11,799 bases of DNA from an uncultured Ilumatobacter sp. (GTDB taxonomy: Bacteria; Actinomycetota; Acidimicrobiia; Acidimicrobiales; Ilumatobacteraceae), in assembly GCA_938049325.1 (NCBI GenBank), contig CALICC010000172.1:1-11799 (forward strand), in the 5' to 3' direction. Shown here piece by piece: positions 1 to 5,705 of the stretch (positions are counted from its first letter, which is position 1; the number at the start of each line of letters is the position of its first letter). The position numbers and the translations under genes are program-made. The notes under the pieces were generated by a model, which made no database searches, was not told where the DNA came from, and was given only the letters and a program-made list of their open reading frames with translations.

Positions 1-752
1 GGAACCCGGATGCGTTCGAGTCGCTCCGACGCAACACGGATCTCCGCCTCGACGAACTCGATGCCTGGGACGCTGCGGCCGACGCCATGTTCATCCCGTA
101 CGACGAAGCACGCGAGATCCACCCGCAAGACACCGCGTTCCTCGATCTCGAACCGTGGGACTGGGAAGGTGTGTCTGCCGACAAGTACCCGCTGCTCCTG
201 AACTTCCATCCGCTGGTGATCTACCGGCATCAGGTGTTGAAGCAGGCCGACGTGGTGCTCGCGATGTACCTGCGGTCGCAGCACTTCTCCGACGAACAGA
301 AGCGGCGCAACTTCGATTTCTACGACCCGATCACCACAGGCGACTCGTCACTCTCGGCGTGTGTGCAGGGCATCGTGGCCGCGCAGGTCGGCCGCGACGA
401 TCTCGCTCTCGACTACCACCGCCGGTCGCTGTATCTCGACATCTGCGACGTGCACGGCAACACCGCAGACGGGGTGCACATCGCCAACTGCGGCGGCGTG
501 TGGGCCGGCATCGTGCACGGCTTCGCCGGCATGGTCGAAACCGGCAAGTTGTTGCGGTTCGCGCCACGGCTCCCGGCTACCTGGTCGAAGGTCGTGTTCC
601 ACATCCAACGCCACGGCTCGAAACTGCGGGTGGAACTCGACCCCACCGGATGCAACCTGAGCATCGTCGAGGGTGTGAGCGTGCCGATCGGTGTCGGCGA
701 CGGCGAGGTGCTCGTCACTCCGGACGCTCCGTTGCACATTCCGACCGTCTGA
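1..752 (+). CDS. Glycoside hydrolase family 65 enzyme, C-terminal part (5' end outside window)
   Basis: The open frame runs in from the left edge (first full codon at base 3) to TGA at 750-752, about 249 residues. It matches the C-terminal half of the GH65 (alpha/alpha)6-barrel plus the start of the final beta domain. Visible blocks are KQADVVLAM, then YDPITTGDSSLSACVQG, then GNTADGVHIANCGGVW with GFAGM, then FAPRLPATWSKVVFHI. Family members cleave alpha-linked glucose disaccharides (maltose, trehalose, kojibiose, nigerose), usually by phosphorolysis with inversion, in the cytoplasm. The Ser-Ser of the GDSSLS block lies where phosphorylases hold phosphate, so a phosphorylase is more likely than a hydrolase (inference). 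The general-acid Glu should lie upstream of the window, so the substrate cannot be assigned. The next gene starts 63 bp downstream and looks separately transcribed. Confidence 0.9.
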   Translation, partial: NPDAFESLRRNTDLRLDELDAWDAAADAMFIPYDEAREIHPQDTAFLDLEPWDWEGVSADKYPLLLNFHPLVIYRHQVLKQADVVLAMYLRSQHFSDEQKRRNFDFYDPITTGDSSLSACVQGIVAAQVGRDDLALDYHRRSLYLDICDVHGNTADGVHIANCGGVWAGIVHGFAGMVETGKLLRFAPRLPATWSKVVFHIQRHGSKLRVELDPTGCNLSIVEGVSVPIGVGDGEVLVTPDAPLHIPTV

Positions 753-801
753 GCCGTCGACCCGGCGGCATCAAGATTTTCGCCAGTGGTCGGGCCGCCG
801 A

Positions 802-807
802 TAGCTT
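802..807 (+). promoter_or_regulatory. Possible -10 element for a leaderless transcript
   Basis: TAGCTT fits the TANNNT form and lies 8 nt before the ATG at 816, where no Shine-Dalgarno sequence is present. This spacing would put the transcription start at or next to the start codon. No clear -35 box is seen. Weak on its own; it is supported only by the same arrangement before several other genes in the window. Confidence 0.3.
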
Positions 808-815
808 CGTGCACC

Positions 816-1709
816 ATGAGCGATCTCGGATTTGACGGCAAGGTAGCGATCATCACCGGTGCGGGTGGTGGTCTCGGCAGGCAACACGCATTGATGATGG
901 CCGCACGCGGCGCCCTCATCGTCGTGAACGATCTGGGCGGCTCGGTCGACGGCTCCGGCAGCGACAAGGGTGCAGCTCAGCTCGTGGTCGACGAGATCGT
1001 CGCCGCCGGTGGCGAAGCCGTGGCCAACACCGACTCGGTTGCCAGCCCCGAAGGCGGCGAGAACATCGTCAAGACCGCCGTCGACACGTTCGGCAAGGTC
1101 GACATCGTCATCAACAACGCCGGCATCCTGCGCGACAAGTCGTTCCACAACATGACCCCCGACCTGGTCGACCCGGTCATCGACGTCCACCTGCGCGGTG
1201 CGTTCAACGTCACCGGCCCAGCGTGGAAGATCATGCGCGAGCAGGGCTACGGGCGCGTCGTGTCCACATCATCGGCCGCCGGCATCTTCGGCAACTTCGG
1301 TCAGGCCAACTACGGCGCCGCGAAGATGGGCCTCGTCGGGTTCACCAACGTGCTCGCCGTCGAGGGAGCGAAGTTCAACATCAAGGCCAACGCCATCGCT
1401 CCGCTCGCATTCACGCGCATGACCGAAGACCTCCTCGGACCGCTCGGCGAGAAGCTGCAGCCCGAGCTCGTGTCGCCGCTGGTCACCTACCTCTCACACG
1501 AGTCGTGCGAGTCGACCGGCCGCACCTACTCCGTCGGTGGCGGCCGCGTGGCCGAAGTGTTCATCGGTGAGTGTCAGGGCTACACGTCCGGCGACCTCAC
1601 GCCCGAGAGCCTGCGCGACAACTGGGACACGGTCACCGACCGCGACGGCTACGAAGTGCCGGCGGCGATCGCCGACGAGACCGCAATGTTCCTCAAAGCG
1701 CTCAGCTGA
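816..1709 (+). CDS. Short-chain dehydrogenase of the MFE-2 (3R)-hydroxyacyl-CoA dehydrogenase type
   Basis: This 297-aa protein is a classical SDR that closely resembles the dehydrogenase domain of peroxisomal multifunctional enzyme 2 (HSD17B4). It should oxidise (3R)-hydroxyacyl-CoA to 3-ketoacyl-CoA, or work in reverse, in the cytoplasm. Seen are the dinucleotide motif TGAGGGLG (14-21), Asp39 after the second strand (which favours NAD), NNAG (100-103), and the catalytic Ser153, Tyr166 and Lys170 in NYGAAK. Extended MFE-2-like blocks are GILRDKSFHNM, VHLRGAFNVT and GIFGNFGQANYGAAKMG. The hydratase and SCP2 domains of eukaryotic MFE-2 are absent; the last ~55 residues form a C-terminal extension. 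The ATG at 816 is preferred to the in-frame GTG at 786 because MSDLGFDGKVAIITG is where the fold begins. It is convergent with the hydrolase at 1778-2554. The exact acyl substrate is unknown. Confidence 0.93.
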   Translation: MSDLGFDGKVAIITGAGGGLGRQHALMMAARGALIVVNDLGGSVDGSGSDKGAAQLVVDEIVAAGGEAVANTDSVASPEGGENIVKTAVDTFGKVDIVINNAGILRDKSFHNMTPDLVDPVIDVHLRGAFNVTGPAWKIMREQGYGRVVSTSSAAGIFGNFGQANYGAAKMGLVGFTNVLAVEGAKFNIKANAIAPLAFTRMTEDLLGPLGEKLQPELVSPLVTYLSHESCESTGRTYSVGGGRVAEVFIGECQGYTSGDLTPESLRDNWDTVTDRDGYEVPAAIADETAMFLKALS

Positions 1710-1741
1710 CCAACATCGACGAGCTGAAGTGTGAACTCGAT

Positions 1742-1783
1742 GTGTGAGTTCTCAGCGCCGATTCCGGCGCTGAGAGCTCACAC
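1742..1783. terminator. Bidirectional terminator hairpin between convergent genes
   Basis: Arms 1742-1760 and 1765-1783 pair over 19 positions (18 Watson-Crick, one G-U) around the 4-nt loop ATTC. The core is CTCAGCGCCG / CGGCGCTGAG. It lies 32 bp after the SDR stop and includes the stop codon of the leftward hydrolase (1778-1780), so it can serve both convergent genes. There is no U-run immediately after either arm, only TTTT at 1791 on the plus side, as is common in GC-rich actinobacteria. A short alternative stem (GAACTC 1733-1738 with GAGTTC 1746-1751) would compete with the left arm. Confidence 0.8.
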
Positions 1784-2554
1784 GTCGTCGTTTTCGGCCA
1801 ATGCCTTCGCTACGACGAGCCAGACGTCGGGATCGATGCCCAGGCCGACGTGTGTCGAGCCGACCTCCACCGTCGTCACGTCGAGCGAGTACCGATCGAT
1901 GCAGGCGCGCCAATCGACGACCGTGTCGTTGCGCGTGAAGATCGCAGTGATCGGCACCCGGACCGGATCGGTCGTGTCGAGCTCGATCTGCAGTTCGCGG
2001 ATCCGTTCCACCTCGGCCGGGTCGTAGGTTCCGACGCCCGCGGTGTGGGTGGGACCACCAACAACCGGCGAGCCGTAGATGACGACCCGGTGCACCGACT
2101 CGGGCGCCTCGCGAGCAACCTCGCGGGCGATCACGCCACCGAGGCTCCAGCCGAGCAGGTTGACCGCTCGACCGGTCTTTTCGGCGAGCTCGCGCACCGC
2201 GATCACCATGTCGTCGCGTCGCGCTTCAACATCGCCCTGATTGACGCCAAGACCCCAACCTCGCGCATCGTGACCGACCGACCGGAGGTACGCGCGCAAC
2301 GGCGCCGTCGTGACGTCAGGGGCTTTCCAACCCGGAAAGGCGATCGCCGCTCGCCCGTCGCCTCGTGGCGCACGAAGCAGCTGCGGCGCTTTCGCCGCAA
2401 GACGCCAAGGCTGCAGTGCTGTGCCGAACTCACCGACCAGCCCAGCGCGCGTGGGCGACCCGTCGGGCGGCGCGATGCCGGTGAGTTGTTCGGGAGTCAG
2501 GACGGTGGGCATGAAGTTCTCGTTCTGCGGCCAACGCACTGCGTGTTGACGCAT
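1778..2554 (-). CDS. Alpha/beta hydrolase (lipase/esterase-like)
   Basis: From the ATG at 2554 this gives 258 aa. The alpha/beta-hydrolase features are the nucleophile elbow GWSLGG (Ser137), a probable acid Asp210 in FTRNDTVVDW, and His235 in GSTHVGLG. The strand IAFPGW (71-76) probably leads to the oxyanion hole. The pattern resembles PGAP1/lipase-like serine hydrolases acting on esters; the substrate is unknown. No signal peptide is seen, so it is probably cytoplasmic. In-frame alternative starts are 2590, 2572 and 2512; 2554 is chosen because the region before it is AT-rich and promoter-like, while VRWPQNENFMPTVLTPEQL looks like protein sequence. It lies 70 bp downstream of the membrane-protein gene on the same strand, so the two may be cotranscribed. 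It ends inside the shared terminator hairpin. Confidence 0.85.
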   Translation of the reverse strand: MRQHAVRWPQNENFMPTVLTPEQLTGIAPPDGSPTRAGLVGEFGTALQPWRLAAKAPQLLRAPRGDGRAAIAFPGWKAPDVTTAPLRAYLRSVGHDARGWGLGVNQGDVEARRDDMVIAVRELAEKTGRAVNLLGWSLGGVIAREVAREAPESVHRVVIYGSPVVGGPTHTAGVGTYDPAEVERIRELQIELDTTDPVRVPITAIFTRNDTVVDWRACIDRYSLDVTTVEVGSTHVGLGIDPDVWLVVAKALAENDDV

Positions 2555-2564
2555 GTTAACTTTA
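2545..2564 (-). promoter_or_regulatory. AT-rich start region with -10-like hexamer and imperfect dyad
   Basis: On the minus strand a TAAAGT hexamer (2564-2559) sits 4 nt before the ATG at 2554. The same stretch holds an imperfect dyad of the form GTTnAC-N4-GTnAAC (2545-2560) that covers the start codon. This could be a promoter with an operator for the hydrolase. The 4-nt spacing is short for a leaderless start, so the promoter call is tentative. Confidence 0.25.
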
Positions 2565-2624
2565 CCACGCATCGGTATCGGGCCCACCACGGTGCTCCCA
2601 CGAAGATCTCACCGACCGTCTCGT

Positions 2625-3101
2625 TCACTCCACCGCCGCCGCGACTGCCGAGGCCGTCACCGCGGTGATCAGCGCAGCCGCAACCGCGACCGTCACACCC
2701 GGGCGCGTTCCCCAGTCGCGAACTTCAGCCGAGGTCGCGACCACGAACGTGAGCACCACTCGAGCAATCGACAGCACCGCAACGAGGCTGAACAAGCCTC
2801 TTCGCTGTGTGGACAGAGCCAGGAACGCGACCACCACGGAGATCGCGAGGATCAGAATCGAGCCCAGCTGCAAGAGCCCGGTACCGAAATTTGCTGTGGC
2901 CAGGTCCCAACCGGACACACCCTCGCCCTCGCGCTGGTTCCCCTTCCACGTGAGGCCGATCGAGACGAACTGGATGACGTGCGCCGAGACCAATGCCAGC
3001 GCACCGAGCACCCAAGTCTCCATCGACCGGCGCTGATCGTGCAACGTCGAGCGCATCGCTCGCCAAGTCACCGGCTTCTCGTCAGCACTGATCTTCGTCA
3101 C
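2625..3101 (-). CDS. Four-helix integral membrane protein, function unknown
   Basis: This is a 158-aa protein. After a charged N-terminal segment (1-28) it shows four likely membrane helices near residues 30-52, 76-97, 103-124 and 135-156. The loop between helices 1 and 2 is polar and Gly-rich (WKGNQREGEGVSGW). I see no catalytic or transport motif and cannot assign a family. The GTG at 3101 is chosen because a perfect AGGAGG lies 6 nt upstream; the open frame continues further upstream to 3212 but would overlap the divergent acyl-CoA dehydrogenase. It is the first gene of a leftward pair with the alpha/beta hydrolase and is divergent from the acyl-CoA dehydrogenase with only 63 bp between start codons. 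Confidence 0.83.
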   Translation of the reverse strand: MTKISADEKPVTWRAMRSTLHDQRRSMETWVLGALALVSAHVIQFVSIGLTWKGNQREGEGVSGWDLATANFGTGLLQLGSILILAISVVVAFLALSTQRRGLFSLVAVLSIARVVLTFVVATSAEVRDWGTRPGVTVAVAAALITAVTASAVAAAVE

Positions 3102-3107
3102 CCTGAT

Positions 3108-3113
3108 CCTCCT
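3108..3113 (-). promoter_or_regulatory. Ribosome binding site AGGAGG
   Basis: AGGAGG on the minus strand is 6 nt before the GTG at 3101 and decides that start. It is the only perfect Shine-Dalgarno sequence found near a start in this window, in contrast to the SD-less starts of most other first genes. Confidence 0.8.
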
Positions 3114-3152
3114 GGTTCGACGCCCGAGCCGACGACGTCCGACGGTTCCGAG

Positions 3153-3159
3153 CAGAATA
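3153..3159. promoter_or_regulatory. Possible overlapping divergent -10 elements
   Basis: On the plus strand CAGAAT (3153-3158) lies 6 nt before the GTG at 3165. On the minus strand TATTCT (3159-3154) would give the membrane-protein gene a leader of about 45 nt. Both hexamers use the same AT-rich bases, so one site could fire both ways. No convincing -35 boxes are present. Confidence 0.35.
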
Positions 3160-3164
3160 CGTTC

Positions 3165-4301
3165 GTGAGCGGCGACAGCGACCTTCATGAGTTCCAGGCC
3201 GAGGTCCGCCACTGGCTGACATCACACCACACCTCGGCGCCTCGCGACTATGGGGCGATCTGCCCTCCCGACCTCATCGATCAGGGCGTCGAGTGGCAAC
3301 GAAAGATTCGCGACGCCGGATTCGCCGGCATCCACTGGCCGACGGAGTGGGGAGGCCGCGGGCTGTCGGTCGAACACAACGGCATCTGGCTGCTCGAATG
3401 CGCACGGGCCGGCGTGCCGCCGGTTCTCAACATGGTGGGTCTCGTCCTGACCGGCGGCGCGGTCCTTCGCTACGGCACGCCCGAGCAGCAGGCCCAGCAC
3501 CTGCGCGCAACCCTCGACGCGGACCACGTCTGGTGCCAGCTCTTCTCCGAACCAGGCGCCGGCAGCGACCTCGGCTCACTCGCCACCCGAGCCGAACTCG
3601 ATGGTGACCGATTCATCGTCAACGGACAGAAGGTGTGGTGCTCCGGCGGTCGATACAGCAACTGGGGCATCCTGATGGCGCGCACGCGTCCGATCGGTGG
3701 CGACGACGGCGCCAAGAAGCACGATGGCATCTCGTTCTTCCTCTGCCCGATGGATCTGCCCGGTATCGAGATCCGTCCGCTCAAGCAGATGACCGGTGAG
3801 GCAGAGTTCGACGAAGTCTTCTTCACCGACGTGGAACTTCCGGCCGAGCATCTGCTCGGCCCACTCCACGGCGGGTGGGGTGTCGGCATGGCAGTGCTCA
3901 CCAGCGAACGCGGCCACATCGGCACGGCGGTGATCTCACTCGAACGGCGCCTCGACCAGATGATGCGACTGTCGGCGGGTACCGACCTCACCCCGACCGA
4001 ACGTCAGCAACTGATGCAACTCGTCGCAACGGGAAACGCCTACAAGGCAATGGCCCAGCGTCAGGGCCCTGTTGCATCCACGGCTGCGTCACTGATGAAG
4101 CTCGGGATCACCCAGATGACCTTCGATGCCGCCATGCTCCGCGGCGACCTCGGTGGAGCGATGGGTCAACTCGACGGGGCCGGCGCGTCTGGCATGCTGG
4201 CTGCACCCGGTGGCCGCATCGCCGGTGGAACCAGCCAAGTGCAGCGCAACATCATCGGTGAGCGCCTCCTCGGCCTGCCACGCGAACCGCGGCCGACCTG
4301 A
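3165..4301 (+). CDS. Acyl-CoA dehydrogenase (FadE-like flavoprotein)
   Basis: At 378 aa this is the normal size for the family. It should oxidise an acyl-CoA to the trans-2-enoyl-CoA using FAD and an electron-transfer flavoprotein, in the cytoplasm. Seen are the N-terminal helical domain (GFAGIHWPTEWGGRG), the signature FSEPGAGSDLGSLATRAELDG with NGQKVWCSGG in the middle beta domain, and the C-terminal GGTSQVQRNIIGERLLGLPRE. The position of the MCAD catalytic Glu is Gly354 here (AGGTSQ), while Glu248 in LTSERGH aligns by eye with the isovaleryl-CoA-dehydrogenase-type base, so the base is probably relocated. The GTG at 3165 is chosen: the upstream open frame overlaps the divergent gene and has no family similarity. 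A LapA-like gene follows after 31 bp. Substrate chain length is not readable. Confidence 0.94.
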   Translation: MSGDSDLHEFQAEVRHWLTSHHTSAPRDYGAICPPDLIDQGVEWQRKIRDAGFAGIHWPTEWGGRGLSVEHNGIWLLECARAGVPPVLNMVGLVLTGGAVLRYGTPEQQAQHLRATLDADHVWCQLFSEPGAGSDLGSLATRAELDGDRFIVNGQKVWCSGGRYSNWGILMARTRPIGGDDGAKKHDGISFFLCPMDLPGIEIRPLKQMTGEAEFDEVFFTDVELPAEHLLGPLHGGWGVGMAVLTSERGHIGTAVISLERRLDQMMRLSAGTDLTPTERQQLMQLVATGNAYKAMAQRQGPVASTAASLMKLGITQMTFDAAMLRGDLGGAMGQLDGAGASGMLAAPGGRIAGGTSQVQRNIIGERLLGLPREPRPT

Positions 4302-4317
4302 ACCCGAGTATCACCAC

Positions 4318-4322
4318 AGGAG
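4318..4322 (+). promoter_or_regulatory. Ribosome binding site AGGAG
   Basis: AGGAG is 10 nt before the ATG at 4333. It supports that start over the longer open frame that overlaps the acyl-CoA dehydrogenase, and suggests translation from a shared mRNA. Confidence 0.5.
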
Positions 4323-4332
4323 CACCAGCCAC

Positions 4333-4602
4333 ATGTCTGACACCGAATTCGGCGAGTACGACGAACAACCGGGACCCTCTGGCCGCAACGGCCCGTCGCT
4401 GTATCTCATCTTGTTCTTGATCGTCGCGGTGATCACGGCGATCTTCATCCTGCAGAACGGCGAACCCGTCGCGACCGAGTTCCTCTGGTTCGATCGGACG
4501 CCGCGCCTTTGGGTGGCGATCGTCGGATCGATCGGCCTCGGCGTCGTGCTCGACCGTCTGATTCTCGGGTGGTGGCGGCGCGCCAGGAAGAAAGACGACT
4601 GA
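4333..4602 (+). CDS. Small LapA-domain (DUF1049-like) membrane protein
   Basis: This 89-aa protein has a polar Asp/Glu-rich N-terminus, a membrane helix at about 21-40, the segment LQNGEPVATEFLWFDRTPRL, a second helix at about 60-78 (VAIVGSIGLGVVLDRLIL) and a basic tail WWRRARKK. The first helix ending in a Gln-Asn, then a short strand and a Gly-rich second helix, is the LapA/YciM-partner layout. In enterobacteria LapA works with LapB in controlling lipopolysaccharide synthesis; in a Gram-positive-type actinobacterium its role is unknown. It lies 31 bp after the acyl-CoA dehydrogenase and is probably cotranscribed. The family call is from pattern only. Confidence 0.83.
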   Translation: MSDTEFGEYDEQPGPSGRNGPSLYLILFLIVAVITAIFILQNGEPVATEFLWFDRTPRLWVAIVGSIGLGVVLDRLILGWWRRARKKDD

Positions 4603-4656
4603 CGTCGCACCACACCGAGTTGCCGACTCGATTGGTCGGTTCGGACGACGACCGGC

Positions 4657-4662
4657 GATGAT
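4657..4662 (+). promoter_or_regulatory. Possible -10 element before the 4669 start
   Basis: GATGAT is 6 nt before the GTG at 4669, with no Shine-Dalgarno sequence in between. It matches the spacing seen before other putative leaderless starts here. TTGGTC at 4632-4637 is a poor -35 candidate 19 nt upstream. Confidence 0.22.
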
Positions 4663-4668
4663 GGCGGC

Positions 4669-5493
4669 GTGCGCGTCATGTCGTCCGATCACGTCAGCGT
4701 TGCGATCCACGAGCTGGGCGGCGTCGGCAGACCGCTACTAATTTCGCACGCAACCGGATTCCACGGCTACTGCTACCTCCCCCTCGCCGATCATCTCTCC
4801 GATCGGTTCACGACGTCGGCACTCGACTACCGCGGCCACGGCGACACCCCTCGCCCCGACGACTGGACCGTCGACTGGGAGCGATACGGCGACGACGCCG
4901 TGGTTGCGGCCCGAGCGGTTGCCCCCGACGACGGTCTGATCGGATTCGGTCATTCGATGGGCGGCGCCGGTCTCTTGATGGCCGCTCATCGTCACCCGCA
5001 CCTGTTCGACGTGATCGTGGCGTTCGAACCAATCGTCTTCCCGCCCGAGTTCCGGGAGCCGGGCAGCGGCCCCAGCGCCATGGTCGAGGGCGCGCGCCGG
5101 CGGCGCGAGTCGTTCGAATCCTTCGAGGCCGCGATCGCGAACTACGGATCGAAGCCCCCGATGCAGCAGTTCGATCCCGATGTGCTCCGACTGTATGTCG
5201 GGCATGGATTCCGGCCGGCGCCCGAAGGGGTCCGCCTGAAGTGTGCACCCGAGCACGAAGCTCGTACGTTCGAAACCGGCTCGCTCCACACCACATGGGA
5301 CATCCTCCCGGAGATCCACACGCGGGTGATCGTCGTTGCCGGCGGTGACACGCAGGGTCCAGCGCAGATCGCCCCGAGGGTCGCCGAGCGACTCCCGAAC
5401 GCGTTGCTGATCGAGCAGCCCGACTCGAATCACTTCGCCCCGTTCGTCGATCCGGCCGGCACCGCCGACCTCATCGCCGACATGGCCCGCTAG
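4669..5493 (+). CDS. Alpha/beta hydrolase
   Basis: This 274-aa protein has the full alpha/beta-hydrolase plan: oxyanion segment SHATGFHG (about 26-33), DYRGHGDTP (about 53-61), nucleophile elbow GHSMGG (Ser96), probable acid Asp227 in VVAGGDTQGP, and His255 in SNHFAPF. The DYRGHG/GHSMGG combination is typical of broad carboxylesterase, haloalkane-dehalogenase-like and peroxidase-like hydrolases; the nucleophile is Ser, so a dehalogenase is excluded. There is no signal peptide. The substrate is unknown. An ATG at 4678 is an alternative start; 4669 is kept because of the -10-like hexamer at leaderless spacing. It is unrelated in detailed sequence to the leftward hydrolase at 1778-2554. The twin-hairpin element begins 5 bp after its stop. 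Confidence 0.86.
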   Translation: MRVMSSDHVSVAIHELGGVGRPLLISHATGFHGYCYLPLADHLSDRFTTSALDYRGHGDTPRPDDWTVDWERYGDDAVVAARAVAPDDGLIGFGHSMGGAGLLMAAHRHPHLFDVIVAFEPIVFPPEFREPGSGPSAMVEGARRRRESFESFEAAIANYGSKPPMQQFDPDVLRLYVGHGFRPAPEGVRLKCAPEHEARTFETGSLHTTWDILPEIHTRVIVVAGGDTQGPAQIAPRVAERLPNALLIEQPDSNHFAPFVDPAGTADLIADMAR

Positions 5494-5497
5494 CCAC

Positions 5498-5640
5498 ACC
5501 CCTTCTCTGGGCGTTTGACGACCTCGGCGGTAGCGAAACGCCCACAGAACAGGACCGAGTGACTCCTCGCCACCACCCCAAACCCGCTTCTCTGGGCGTT
5601 TGACGACCTCGGCGGTAGCAGAACGCACAGAGAAAGGGGT
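5498..5640. repeat. Twin-hairpin repeat element with inverted outer ends
   Basis: Two direct copies of a 32-bp block (5503-5534 and 5588-5619, identical) start with TTCTCTGGGCGTTT and are 85 bp apart. Each block is the left arm and loop of a hairpin. Copy 1 pairs 5503-5516 with 5536-5549 (one C-C mismatch). Copy 2 pairs 5588-5601 with 5621-5634 (one mismatch, one G-U). Both loops are 19 nt and share 18 bases. The outer flanks ACCCC (5498-5502) and GGGGT (5636-5640) are also complementary, giving the 143-bp unit inverted ends. It fills most of the 212-bp gap between the hydrolase and the nuclease gene. It looks like a REP/BIME- or MITE-like intergenic repeat and could also stop transcription. 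Confidence 0.85.
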
Positions 5641-5692
5641 CGAGGCGTGGGTGGTCGTGCAAGATGCGGCACTGACTGACACACCCGCTCTC

Positions 5693-5698
5693 TACAGT
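5693..5698 (+). promoter_or_regulatory. Possible -10 element for the nuclease-PAP2-acyltransferase operon
   Basis: TACAGT is a good TANNNT match, 7 nt before the ATG at 5706, with no Shine-Dalgarno sequence. CTGACT at 5672-5677 is a possible -35 at a short 15-nt spacing. The arrangement fits a leaderless mRNA. Confidence 0.4.
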
Positions 5699-5705
5699 GG
5701 GGACC

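Noticed and set aside
2553..3164. Long N-terminal extension of the acyl-CoA dehydrogenase frame (about 204 residues before the GTG at 3165)
   Set aside because: The extension is Arg/His-rich with no family similarity, and it overlaps the membrane-protein gene on the other strand, which has four clean helices and a perfect Shine-Dalgarno sequence.
4616..4630. Hairpin CGAGT/ACTCG after the LapA-like gene
   Set aside because: Only 5 bp with a 5-nt loop and no following U-run; too weak to call a terminator.
5503..5634. CRISPR array
   Set aside because: Only two repeats with a 53-bp gap between them, each itself part of a long hairpin, and no cas genes. The nearby Cas4-like nuclease is the free-standing actinobacterial RecB-family type.
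4738..5682. 314-aa minus-strand frame opposite the second alpha/beta hydrolase
   Set aside because: It is antisense to a hydrolase with a full catalytic triad and runs through the hairpin repeats; composition is that of a shadow frame.
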